The position numbers were made by a program, and so were the translations under genes. Shown here piece after piece: positions 1 through 9,054 of a stretch of DNA of 34,187 nt (within the stretch, counting starts at the first letter, position 1; each line of letters begins with the position of its first letter). The stretch comes from UA16 sp042095135. GTDB taxonomy: Bacteria > Bacteroidota > Bacteroidia > Flavobacteriales_D > Sanyastnellaceae. The notes beneath the pieces are model-generated. The model saw only the letters and a program-made list of their open reading frames with translations. It had not been told where the DNA came from and made no database searches. Where the stretch lies: the NCBI GenBank assembly GCA_042095135.1, contig JBELBV010000025.1:1-34187 (forward strand), given 5' to 3'.

Positions 1-2731
1 TCGGGCCAATGATTGGCACAGCTGACTGCCACACACCATTGGTTTCGCTCAATATGACCGTACCACCGGTGACGGGGTCAACGAAGCGAATCAAGTCGCC
101 GCAGAATGAGATGCTAGCAAAGCCGGCGAGCATCTGCAAATCCGCCAACAAGCCGCCTGTCTGGTCGGTGATGTTACTGAACTGCATGGGGCCGTCCGTG
201 CCGTCGCCCAAGAACACACCGTTCAAGGCTACGTTCGGATTGACTCCACCGTCCGCTTCGCAGTCCGCAGCGAACGCCTCGTTTTCAGTTCCAGTCAGGG
301 TCACACCCACAAGCCATACCATTTCTGCACCGGTGATGATGGTCGATGACTCGTTGAAGTCACAGCTACCGTCGTCATCCGTAGCTGCGCCGTTGTAGTT
401 GCAGGCGATGGGGTTTGTGCATCCCAAAACCGTCAACGAGTTGCCGTCGCAATCGAAGCCTTCCTCTGCGTAGATGCAGCTGCCATCATCAGACGTTGCC
501 AATGCATTGTAGTTGCATGCGGTTTCGTCGTTGCAACCCGGGCCGAGCGCTACCACCTCGAGGCTTGCAGCCAAACGAGGAGCGGTGTAATCTTGGATTT
601 GATCAATCCAGTACAACGCCTCATCCGGACCCATTGTTGGGTTCAGCGTGAGCTGGGTGGCCGCGATGTTGGTGCCGTTAGCCGCGTCAACCGCTTGGGT
701 GACCTCGACGTTCCACCACTGCCATGGCGCTCCATCATAGGGCTCCGTCGGCACACCGTCCACGTAGTTGTTCAAGACCGGGTACAAACCGTCCCATCCG
801 TTGTTGCCGAATGCAGTCGCTGGATCAGCCAGGCCAATTTCAGCGAATGGCGCGTTGTTGTTGGTGGCGTATCCGTTGATTTCATCGTGGATGTCGTACG
901 CACCTGAAACCTCAACAACCAACTCATTGGTCGTTGGAACAACCAACACCCCTGTCGTGTAAGGTGCAAATTGATCATGTGGACCATGGAAGCTGACCAT
1001 AGGCATATCACCTTCGTCCAACCAGTTCAAGTCACCCATCGCGCCTCCCAAATTCATCTGGAAATCAAAGTCACTGGAGTAACCAACGTGGTTGGCCATG
1101 CACAACTGGAACCCTCCTGATGAAGCAGGGGCATAAGTATCTGTTGTGGCATTGGGGTCACCGTGAATGCCTTCGATGACCATCGGGATGAATGAACCGT
1201 CGCCCGGATCGTACCAAAACTTGGTAATTGGGTTGCCCATGTCATCAACGATGATGTCGTTGTAATCGGAAATCGTCGATGACGCAAGCGTAATGTAGCC
1301 ACCGGTACCTTCTCCAAACATGGCAATCTTCTCGCCACTCACACCCCAAGGGTTTCCATCTTCAGCTATGGACTTCCGCATGTAACGCACCGCCGTGCGG
1401 CTGTCTTGTACCCCACGGTAGGCTGCTTGGATGAGTTGGAGTGTACGCTCAGATTGCGTTGCGGCCAAAGCATTCCAACCAAGTCTGTAGTCGCATGACG
1501 CAACTACGTAGCCCATTCGCGCAAAGCGCGAGCAGATTTCAACGGCACAGCTATCTGTGCGTGTTCCAACTGCTGATCCATTCAAATACTGTGGCAAGAA
1601 ATTACCAGTGTGGAAGTACAGGATGACCGGACGATCCGTCTCCGTATCGCCTGCAGGAGTGTAAATGTCCATCAACAGGTTTTCTGGCGCTGGAGGCATG
1701 CCCTGCAACGCGGGAATGACCGTAATATTCTCACCATAAACCACACCCGAGGCCACGTCGACCTCGTCAAAAATCTCGTCGATGTATCGAACCCCACCTG
1801 CGATGGTGGTTTCCGTCGCTGCACCCATGGCCAAAGCCATACGTGGCGTATTGTAGTCAACCATTTGCTCGATCCATTCCATTGCTTCAGCCTCACCCAT
1901 CGTCGGGTTCAACGTCAACTGAGTGGCGAGGATGTTCGTGCCGTTGGCGTCATCATAGGCCTGAACAGGCGCCGTATCCCACCATTGCCATGGCGAGCTA
2001 TCGAATGGCTCCGTAGGCGTACCGTCAACGTAGCTGTTCAAAACCGGGAACAACCCGTCGTAATCCAAGTTTGCTGGTGAACCTGCATCAGGAAGTTCGG
2101 CGTCGGCAAAAATCGCGTTGTTGTTGGTGGCGTATCCATTGATTTCTTCGTGGATGTCCATCGCCCCTGAAACTTCAACAACGGGCTCGTTGGTTGTTGG
2201 AACAATCAATACAGCCGTTTCGTATGGTGCAAAAGGATCGTGTGGGCATTGGAAACTCACCATCGGCATGTCGCCTTCGTCCAACCAGTTCAAATCCCCC
2301 AACGCACCCCCAGCATTCATCTGGAAGTTGAAATCCGAGCTGTAGCCCACGTGATTCGCCGCGCACAACTGGAATCCACCTGCAGAGGCAGGAGCGTACG
2401 TATCGGTCGTCGCGTCGGGATCACCGTGGATGCCCTCTACGACCATTGGGATGTACGAACCGTCGCCTGGATCGTACCAAAACTTGGTGATGGGCGCACC
2501 CGTATCATCCAAAATAATGTCATTGTAGCCCGATATGGTGGAAGAAGCGAGCGTGATGTATCCGCCTGTTCCGTTTCCGATCATACCGATTTTTTCCGTG
2601 TCAACACCGTATGGGTTGCCATTTTCCGCATGCGACTTGCGGAAGAAACGGACCGCAGTGCGGCTGTCCTGAACACCGCGGTATGCGGCTTGGATCAACT
2701 GCAGCGTCCGCTCTTCTTGCGTCGCAGCGAG
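1..2731 (-). CDS. Partial secreted protein with tandem alpha/beta-hydrolase (pseudo-esterase) domains and Cys-rich repeats
   Basis: One continuous reading frame of about 910 codons runs off the left edge and into the gap at 2731, so both ends are missing. It contains two homologous carboxylesterase-like domains about 421 codons apart. The complete second domain has an oxyanion-like HTGNF strand, a GYVVASCDYRLGWN strand and a RAAYRGVQDSRTAVR-like helix (here QAAYRGVQDSRTAVR). Its nucleophile elbow is GEGTGG (1304-1321), where active esterases have G-x-S-x-G; the first copy has GNGTGG (2567-2584). The serine is therefore glycine in both. An aspartate-loop equivalent is kept (PHDQFAPY and PHDPFAPY). 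After the domains come two GCxxxxACNYNxxAxxDDGSC repeats and a domain I do not recognise (about 1-360). The protein is probably exported and may be a binding rather than a catalytic protein. It lies downstream of the TonB receptor on the same strand. Confidence 0.8.
362..540 (-). repeat. Two GCxxxxACNYN...DDGSC cysteine-rich repeats
   Basis: On the minus strand, about 540-475 encodes a repeat with ACNYN and SDDGSC, and about 424-362 encodes a second with ACNYN and DDDGSC. They are separated by a spacer that includes the residues FDCDGN. Such repeats are common near the C-terminus of secreted proteins in marine Flavobacteriia. Their function is not established here; the acidic and cysteine residues suggest metal binding or disulfide-stabilised linkers. 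Confidence 0.8.
573..2731 (-). repeat. Tandem duplication encoding two hydrolase-like domains, about 1.26 kb per unit
   Basis: Copy A (about 1840-2731, cut by the gap) and copy B (about 573-1839) encode nearly parallel proteins. Matching methionines of the nucleophile elbow lie 1263 bp apart (2584 and 1321), and matching NPTMG motifs lie 1266 bp apart (1900 and 634). The copies therefore differ by about one codon of indel between those points. Many stretches are identical at the protein level, for example TLQLIQAAYRGVQDSRTAV and ITKFWYDPGDGS. The limits are estimates from the translated alignment. Confidence 0.85.
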
Positions 2732-2831
2732 NNNNNNNNNNNNNNNNNNNNNNNNNNNNNNNNNNNNNNNNNNNNNNNNNNNNNNNNNNNNNNNNNNNNN
2801 NNNNNNNNNNNNNNNNNNNNNNNNNNNNNNN
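2732..2831. other. Scaffold gap of 100 N
   Basis: Exactly 100 undetermined bases, which is the conventional placeholder for a gap of unknown length. It removes the C-terminus of the TonB receptor and the N-terminus of the hydrolase-like protein. The true distance between the two sides is unknown, and the first hydrolase copy sits directly at the gap edge, so a repeat-induced assembly break is likely. Confidence 0.98.
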
Positions 2832-5395
2832 ATGCCCAGATTGAACTTGTGCTTCGGCGTATTGAAGGCTGGAATGATGGGGTCGTCTTCATCCGTCTTG
2901 ACCAACTCGTTCCAGCTGTAGTTGCCCGACAACATGAATTGGTTGTTCACGTAGTAATTCAAGCCGATCGACGCGCCTTGCGTCTGCACTTCATTGATGG
3001 AGTTGGCGGCGTAGCGGTAAACGTCGACGCCCCTTGGCGATTGTTCGTTGCCGATGAAGAGCGCATCCAAACCGATGTTGTAGCCGATGAAATCTTGGTA
3101 CACACTGAAGTAATATCCACCGTCAACGTATACCTTTTCGCCCAACGTGGTGCGGTATCCCACTTCGAACGTGCGTACACGCTCCGGACGGATGGGATCG
3201 ATATTGAAGTAAACCAACGTATCGCGGTTGAGTCCATATTGGCCGTTGGCTGCGTCCGCGCTGTTTCGGAAATCAATGAAGCTTCCTAGGGTGATGAGGC
3301 TGTCCGCCCCTTCGAGATTGCCCACGAGCGTCGCCGGCCCCACGTCGAGCCAGAGGTATTGGTCAGCGAGGGTGGGATTGCGGAGGGCCGAACTGAAGCT
3401 CATGCGCAGGTAGTCCGTTTCGCGCGGTGAAAACACCAACGAGGCGGCCGGTGAGTAGACCCAATTGAAGTTTTGGTTCTTGTCCGCACGGATCGTTCCA
3501 GTGGCAATGAGTCGGTCTTCCAAGAAGCGGCGCTTCACCCCGGCATAGAAACCGACCTCTTGGTTCACAATTTTGGATGCAGTGTCGCTGAAGATTGTCC
3601 CATCGCTCCACGGGGTGTAGCGCCGGTAATTGGCACCAATGCGCACTTCCTCCAATCCTTCCGGTTCGAAGATGTACTCCCCGTGCACGTGGCTCAGGCT
3701 CGATTGATCGAAAAACCGAGTGCCGCCCTCCCCTTCGTTGTTTTTGGCCGAAACCAATGCGTTGAAGGCTTGCTCAAATTCCGGCGTGCCGGGCATCAAA
3801 TGGCCCAGTGGATTTTCGGCTACGTCATTCAAACCGGCATAGCCAGCATTCGTCCAAGCCTCGACCTGTGAATGCCAAATCCCAAGGGAATCACCATAGG
3901 TATTGTACCACGCAGGGACGGCACCGTCCTCGTAGCCGTAGATGGGGAAACCAAATTCGGGATCGACCCCAATCTGCACGAGGTCCGGCCACGTCTCGTT
4001 GATACCGGGTACGATACTGTCCACCCAGTAGCGGTAGTAAACCTTGGAGTACTGGTAGTCGGAACGGGTCTCGTCCTGCAGCTTGAGCGCCGTCGCATAC
4101 GGGTCGTACGAATTGCCCGCATCCTCACTGGTGCGGTAGGCACGGATAAACCACTTCCCAGGCTTACGAAGCTCCAGCTTGTGCTGGTAAAATTCAATGT
4201 CCCGAAGGCTGAAGCGGTTATCGCCTTGGTAAACGGTGGTGCCGAAGCCGCTGTTGAATCCGTAGACCAATTCAGGGCTCTCATACGTTTCCTCGGGATT
4301 CAGGCGCCAGTGCAACGCCGTACTGAACTTCAGGTTTTCGGTGTTGTAATCCACCAAATCCAATTCTTTGTAGCCCGTACGAAAGAAATTGCCGAGGCCC
4401 CGTGCATTCGAACTGCCGTCGCCGGAGTAATCGAAAACCGGTTTATACTCGTCGCCGTATATGTTGACCGCATCGTATCGGCCGGGGTTGGAGGCGTCAA
4501 CCTGTGAACCGTCTACCGGATTGTAGTTGGTTGCTTCCCAATCGTAGGCCGAAAATCTGAAGGCATTCACCTTGAAGCCGAGAACAGGATTGCCGTCATC
4601 GTCGGTGGTGTAATCCGCGTACCGGAACGCCAATTCGTTCAACTCGCGCTCGCCCACTTTCGTGGATACATTGATACCGGGGAATTGGAACGGCGACTTG
4701 GTTTCCATGCTCACCACGCCATTGAACGCCCCTGGACCGTAGAAAGCTGAGCTCGCACCCGCCACAATGTCCACGCTCTTGACGTCCAAGTCCGAGGCGC
4801 CCAAGAAATTACCCAAGGAGAAATTCAAACCGGGGCTTTGGTTGTCGATGCCGTCGATGAGCTGCAGCGAACGAACGGGTGAAGTCGAATTGAATCCGCG
4901 GGTGTTGATGATTTTAAAACCCAAGCTGGCCGAAGTCACATCCACGCCTTTGAGGTTGCCAAGCCCTTCATAAAAGGAACCACTCGGGGCTTCCTTGATG
5001 GCGATGACATCCATGGATTCCACAGTAAGTGGCGCTTGCTTTTGCTTTTCGCTGATGCGGTCGCCGACAACTTCCGCCGCGTCGATCAACACTTGGTCCG
5101 GCGCCAACTTGATGGTGAGTTTGTCGCTGGCATTTTGAACGGTCACCGTCTGCAAGGTGTAACCGATGAAACTGACTTGCAGCTTGACCGGGAAAGTCGA
5201 AATAGGCAATAAAAACTGCCCATCAAAGTCAGTCGTGACACCGGTTGTTGTGCCTTCAATGATCACGTTGGCGGAGAAGATGGGATCTCCGAGCTCTGCG
5301 TCAATAACACGTCCACGTAGCATTTCCTGGGCAACAGCGGTCCCTACCAAGGTGGAGGCACTAATTAGAACGAAAAGAAAAATCCAATGCTTCAT
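2832..5395 (-). CDS. TonB-dependent outer-membrane receptor, C-terminus lost in the gap
   Basis: The gene starts with ATG at 5395 and stays open for 854 codons to the gap. Residues 1-22 form a signal peptide ending near GTAVA. Residues about 24-105 are a CarboxypepD_reg-like beta-sandwich (LRGRVIDAELGDPIFSAN start, then TTGVTTDFDGQF). Residues about 115-240 are the plug domain, with RGFNS, LQLIDGIDNQ, VDIVAGASSAFYGPGAFNG and GVVSMETK. The rest is rich in beta-strand patterns typical of the 22-strand barrel. The last strands and stop codon are missing because of the gap. Such receptors move large nutrients or siderophores across the outer membrane with TonB energy. There is no SusD-like partner in the window, so the substrate cannot be named. 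The hydrolase-like protein downstream may belong to the same unit. Confidence 0.92.
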
Positions 5396-5421
5396 CGGAC
5401 GGGCTTTTTGATTTGGAAAGT

Positions 5422-5429
5422 CAAATAAA
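5422..5429 (-). promoter_or_regulatory. Weak candidate -7 box of the TonB receptor
   Basis: The minus strand reads TTTATTTG, one mismatch from TAnnTTTG, 26 nt before the ATG at 5395. It lies next to the U-rich tail of the preceding terminator, so it could simply be part of that structure. Confidence 0.3.
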
Positions 5430-5454
5430 GCAAAAATCCCGCTCCGGAGATTTT
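5430..5454 (-). terminator. Rho-independent terminator after the S4-domain gene
   Basis: On the minus strand AAAATC plus CCG pairs with CGG plus GATTTT around a GAG loop, with one bulged T. The hairpin runs into a T-rich tract. It lies about 25 nt after the stop of the S4 gene and separates that operon from the TonB receptor. Confidence 0.6.
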
Positions 5455-5478
5455 CAATCGGCAATTCTTACGAACACG

Positions 5479-5694
5479 TCAGGCGACTTGGATGCGCACT
5501 TGGCCGTCAATTTCGACCACATCGCCCGCCCGCAGTTTGCGGCGTTTGCGCCCTTCCACTTCGCCATTCACGGCGATCAATTCATCCTCCACCATCATTT
5601 TGGCTTCCCCCCCTGTGGCTGCATAACCCGTGGCCTTAAGGAGCTGAAGCAAATCGATTACATCCGAGCGCAACTCAAAAGTCTCCTCCTGCAT
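5479..5694 (-). CDS. Small S4-domain RNA-binding protein (YbcJ-like)
   Basis: The 71-residue product is essentially one S4 fold: an IDLLQLLKATGYAATGGEAK helix pair, then VEDELIAVNGEVEGRKRRKL and a final AGDVVEIDGQVRIQV strand. S4 modules bind structured RNA. This size and arrangement match stand-alone YbcJ-type proteins, whose precise role is unknown. It starts one base after the stop of the E1 fusion gene, so it is cotranscribed with it. The two functions have no obvious link. A terminator follows. Confidence 0.85.
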   Translation of the reverse strand: MQEETFELRSDVIDLLQLLKATGYAATGGEAKMMVEDELIAVNGEVEGRKRRKLRAGDVVEIDGQVRIQVA

Positions 5695-5695
5695 G

Positions 5696-8086
5696 TCAAT
5701 CGGGAAAACGAATGGGGTCGGACTCGGACATCATGCGGTACGCCGCCTCGTAGATGTCATCAACACTGGGCTTGCTGTAGTAATCCCCATCGGAACCGTA
5801 GGGCGGCAAGTGCGGTTGTGCAGCCAAGGTAACCGGGGCGCTATCAAGGTGCTGCCATCCGCCCTGGCGGGTCAAAATGTCCTCCAAGATGTACGCACTC
5901 GCTCCGCCTGGAACGTCCTCGTCCACCACGAGCAACCGGTTGGTTTTCGCGAGTGACGCACTTGCCACGTTCGTGGTATCCAGCGGCAACAACGTCTGCA
6001 AATCCACCAGCTCGGCCTCAATGCCTGCTGCCGAAAGGCGCTCGGCGGCTTTCATTGCGAGATTGAATGTTGATCCGTACCCCACAATGGTCACATCGGC
6101 TCCGGGCTTCACCACTTCCGCAATGCCCAGCGGTACCGTGAATTCGCCCAAGTTGCTGGGCATCCGCTCTTTGTTGCGGTAGCCGTTGAGGCATTCCACA
6201 ACGAGGGCAGGTTCCTCGGCATGAAGCAAGGTGTTGTACATGCCTGCGGCCTGCGTCATGTTCCGCGGCACACAGACGTGCATGCCACGCAAGGCGTGCA
6301 CAATTGTTCCCATGGGAGATCCGCTGTGCCAAATGCCTTCCAATCGGTGGCCGCGTGTGCGGATGATGACCGGCGCCTTTTGGCCCCCAGCAGAACGGTA
6401 CCGAACCGTTGCGGCATCGTCCCGCAGAATTTGCAGCGCATAAAACAGGTAATCGAGGTACTGGATTTCGGCGATGGGCCGAAACCCGCGCATGGCCAAT
6501 CCGATGCCTTGCCCTGCGATGGTACATTCGCGGATGCCTGTATCGGAGACGCGCAGCGCACCGAACTTCTCTTGCATGCCCTCCATGGCTTGGTTCACCC
6601 CACCAATTTTCCCGGTGTCTTCTCCAAACGTGACCAACTCTGGGTAGGCCTCAAACAACGCTTCGAAATTTTTCTGCAGCACCTGACGGCCGTCCACCCA
6701 CGCTTCGCTAGCGAATTCAGCGGGTCGCACGGGCACTTCCTGCACGGAATCCACGCCATTGCTATACAGGTGTTGGCTGTAACGGGTGCGGTTTTCATCG
6801 TGGAATTTCGCGGAGAGGGCATCCAACGTCGCTTTGGCGGGTGATTCGCTGCCTGCATGGCGCGCTGCCACTTGGCGCAACGCGCCGTGCACCTCAGCCC
6901 GCCCCGGGAACAAACCCTCGCGCAATGCGGTTACCTCAGCTGCTCCACTCTCTAGGGCTTCAATAGCCTCCACGGCTTCTTCCATTTCGGCATCCACGGG
7001 GGCCCGGAAGGCAGCCCAAGCCGCCTTTTGCTCTTGGCGAACTTCCTTCTTGGCCTCTTTGCGAATGGCATCGAGCTCCTCTTGAGAGGCAGCGCCTTCC
7101 AAGACGAGGAATTTTCCAAACTGCGCAATGCAATCGTACTCGGCGGCCCACGCCATGCGCTCCTCGGACTTGTAGCGTTCGTGCGACCCCGAAGTGCTGT
7201 GGCCTTGGGGCTGGGTGACTTCTTCCACGTGAACGAGCACCGGCACATGCTCTTCTCTGCAGCGTTGAGCGGCAGCTTCGTAGGTCGCAATCAGCGAGGG
7301 ATAATCCCATCCTTTGACGCGGAAAATGACCAGTCCATTGGTTCCTTCTTCCATTTCCATTCCGCTCAAAGCTTGGGAAATGGATGCTTTGGTGGTCTGG
7401 TATTGCTTGGGGACGCTGATGCCGTATCCATCGTCCCAGACGTTCATGAGCATGGGAACCTGCAAGACCCCTGCGGCGTTCATGGTTTCCCAGAACAAGC
7501 CCTCTGAGGTGCTCGCATCGCCGATGGTTCCAACAGCAATTTCACCGCCTCCTGAGGTGAACCCTGTTTTGGCCAGCGCTACCTCATCCATTTGACGGTA
7601 GAGTTTGGACGCTTGCGCCAATCCGAGTAGCCGAGGCATTTGTCCGCCTGTGGGGCTGATGTCTGCGGAACTATTGAATTGGGCCATGTGGTCCATCCAT
7701 TCTCCGTCATCAGTCAAAAACCGCGTAGCGAAGTGCCCGCCCATTTGTCGGCCCGCCGAAGTGGGTTCGCGTTCGACATCAGTATCAGCATACAATGCAG
7801 CGAAGTATTTACGCACATCGAGCAGACCTTTGGCCATCATCAGCGTCTGATCCCGGTAGTACCCCGAACGCCAGTCGCCATTGCGCACTACCTTGGACAA
7901 AGCAATTTGTGCCAGTTCCTTTCCATCCCCGAAAATGCCAAACTTGGCCTTCCCTCCCAGCACCTCTTTACGGCCGAGCAGCGAGGCTTCACGGCTGATG
8001 CAAGCAAGACGGTAATCGTTCAACAACAAGGTCCGAAAATCTTCTGCTGTGCCCGCGATGGATGCCATTGAGTCCGTCTGCTTCAT
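5696..8086 (-). CDS. Thiamine-diphosphate 2-oxoacid dehydrogenase E1, fused alpha and beta subunits
   Basis: A 796-residue fusion. Residues about 15-430 are the E1 alpha part, with GDASTSEG (189-196) and a downstream Asn-containing PMLMNVWDDGYGISVP matching the thiamine-diphosphate motif. Residues about 440-796 are the E1 beta part, with VTFGEDTGKIGG, IRECTIAGQGIGLAMRG, IQYLDYLFYALQ and HLPPYGSDGDYYSKP. The enzyme decarboxylates a 2-oxoacid and passes the acyl group to lipoyl-E2. The fused form is usual in Bacteroidota, where it is commonly assigned to branched-chain 2-oxoacids, but pyruvate cannot be excluded from sequence alone. No E2 gene is in the window; an E3 (lpd) lies 2.7 kb away on the other strand. 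A -7 box ends 4 nt before the ATG. Confidence 0.9.
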   Translation of the reverse strand: MKQTDSMASIAGTAEDFRTLLLNDYRLACISREASLLGRKEVLGGKAKFGIFGDGKELAQIALSKVVRNGDWRSGYYRDQTLMMAKGLLDVRKYFAALYADTDVEREPTSAGRQMGGHFATRFLTDDGEWMDHMAQFNSSADISPTGGQMPRLLGLAQASKLYRQMDEVALAKTGFTSGGGEIAVGTIGDASTSEGLFWETMNAAGVLQVPMLMNVWDDGYGISVPKQYQTTKASISQALSGMEMEEGTNGLVIFRVKGWDYPSLIATYEAAAQRCREEHVPVLVHVEEVTQPQGHSTSGSHERYKSEERMAWAAEYDCIAQFGKFLVLEGAASQEELDAIRKEAKKEVRQEQKAAWAAFRAPVDAEMEEAVEAIEALESGAAEVTALREGLFPGRAEVHGALRQVAARHAGSESPAKATLDALSAKFHDENRTRYSQHLYSNGVDSVQEVPVRPAEFASEAWVDGRQVLQKNFEALFEAYPELVTFGEDTGKIGGVNQAMEGMQEKFGALRVSDTGIRECTIAGQGIGLAMRGFRPIAEIQYLDYLFYALQILRDDAATVRYRSAGGQKAPVIIRTRGHRLEGIWHSGSPMGTIVHALRGMHVCVPRNMTQAAGMYNTLLHAEEPALVVECLNGYRNKERMPSNLGEFTVPLGIAEVVKPGADVTIVGYGSTFNLAMKAAERLSAAGIEAELVDLQTLLPLDTTNVASASLAKTNRLLVVDEDVPGGASAYILEDILTRQGGWQHLDSAPVTLAAQPHLPPYGSDGDYYSKPSVDDIYEAAYRMMSESDPIRFPD

Positions 8087-8090
8087 GGCG

Positions 8091-8098
8091 CGAATTTA
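8091..8098 (-). promoter_or_regulatory. -7 promoter box TAAATTCG of the E1 gene
   Basis: Minus-strand TAAATTCG fits the Bacteroidota TAnnTT(T/C)G box. Only 4 nt separate it from the ATG at 8086, so transcription should begin at or very near the start codon, giving a leaderless mRNA. Confidence 0.6.
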
Positions 8099-8125
8099 CG
8101 CAGACTCTGACCAAGTGGATGCGTC

Positions 8126-9043
8126 TCAGTATAAAGCAGCGTAAGCCACGGCGATTTCAGTACCAAGGCGGACGTTGTTCTCCACAAGCTGACGATTCGC
8201 TGCGAGACTCGCGCCCCCCGTGGCTTCGTTGATGAAACGCAGCAAGAAGGGCGTAAGCGCTTTGCCTTCGATGCCCTGTTCTGTGGCTGCGCGCAATCCG
8301 GATTCAATGGCTGCTTCAATGGCCTTTGGATCTGCGGCAGCCGATGCAGGGATGGGGTTGGCCACGAGGAATCCGCCTTGTAGTCCGAGCGTCCATTTGG
8401 CGTGCATCGCCGCCGCCACCTCTTCAGGGGTATCGCAACGGTGGGGCACACTCAAGCCGCTTTCGCGGGTGAAGAAGGCGGGGAATTCATCGGTGCCATA
8501 ACCAATCACGGGAATGCCCGAGGACTCGAGTACTTCCAGAGTTTTGGGGAGATCGAGGATGGATTTGGCTCCGGCGCTGACGACGGCAACATCCGATGCA
8601 GCCATTTCCGCCAAGTCCGCCGACACGTCCCAAGTCGAAGCCACCCCCCGGTGTACGCCGCCGATTCCTCCAGTTGCAAAGACCGGAATGCCAGCCTGCG
8701 CCGCTCCGATCAACGTGCCGCTCACCGTGGTCGCTCCGAGCACCCGCTGCGCAAGCGCCAGCGGCAAGTCGCGGCGCGAGATTTTCCAAACCCCATCCTC
8801 CGCGGCCAAGGCGTGCATCATGGCCGCATCACACCCAACGTGGACTTGACCGTTGGCTACGGCGACCGTAGCCGGAACAGCACCGCCCAGTCGCACCAAT
8901 GACTCGAGGGTCTGAGCCGTTTCGAGGTTGACCGGGAACGGCATTCCGTGCGCCACAATGGTTGACTCCAATGCCACAACAGGCTCTCCGTTGCGAAGGG
9001 CTTCCGCAACAGGCGCGTGAATGTGAATGAGTTGGTTGGCCAT
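8126..9043 (-). CDS. psuG: Pseudouridine-5'-phosphate glycosidase
   Basis: The 305-residue protein fits the PsuG family along its full length: VVALESTIVAHGMPFPVN near the N-terminus, a GAVPATVAVANGQVHVG segment, GTLIGAAQAGIPVFATGGIGG, SAGAKSILDLPKTLEVLE and a C-terminal ALTPFLLRFINEATGG. The enzyme reversibly splits pseudouridine 5'-phosphate into uracil and ribose 5-phosphate, recycling modified RNA nucleosides. The ATG at 9043 is chosen because upstream in-frame codons overlap obg and lack family similarity. It follows obg by 11 bp. No PsuK pseudouridine kinase is in the window, so phosphorylation must be done elsewhere. Confidence 0.93.
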   Translation of the reverse strand: MANQLIHIHAPVAEALRNGEPVVALESTIVAHGMPFPVNLETAQTLESLVRLGGAVPATVAVANGQVHVGCDAAMMHALAAEDGVWKISRRDLPLALAQRVLGATTVSGTLIGAAQAGIPVFATGGIGGVHRGVASTWDVSADLAEMAASDVAVVSAGAKSILDLPKTLEVLESSGIPVIGYGTDEFPAFFTRESGLSVPHRCDTPEEVAAAMHAKWTLGLQGGFLVANPIPASAAADPKAIEAAIESGLRAATEQGIEGKALTPFLLRFINEATGGASLAANRQLVENNVRLGTEIAVAYAALY

Positions 9044-9054
9044 GGATTTTTGAT

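Noticed and set aside
2240..3289. A 349-codon plus-strand frame crossing the N gap
   Set aside because: It is open only because the Ns cannot contain a stop, and it is antisense to the hydrolase-like and TonB receptor genes.
6018..7310. Several 100-170 codon frames overlapping the E1 fusion gene
   Set aside because: They are antisense or shifted frames with Arg/Ser/Pro-rich composition typical of GC-rich shadows.
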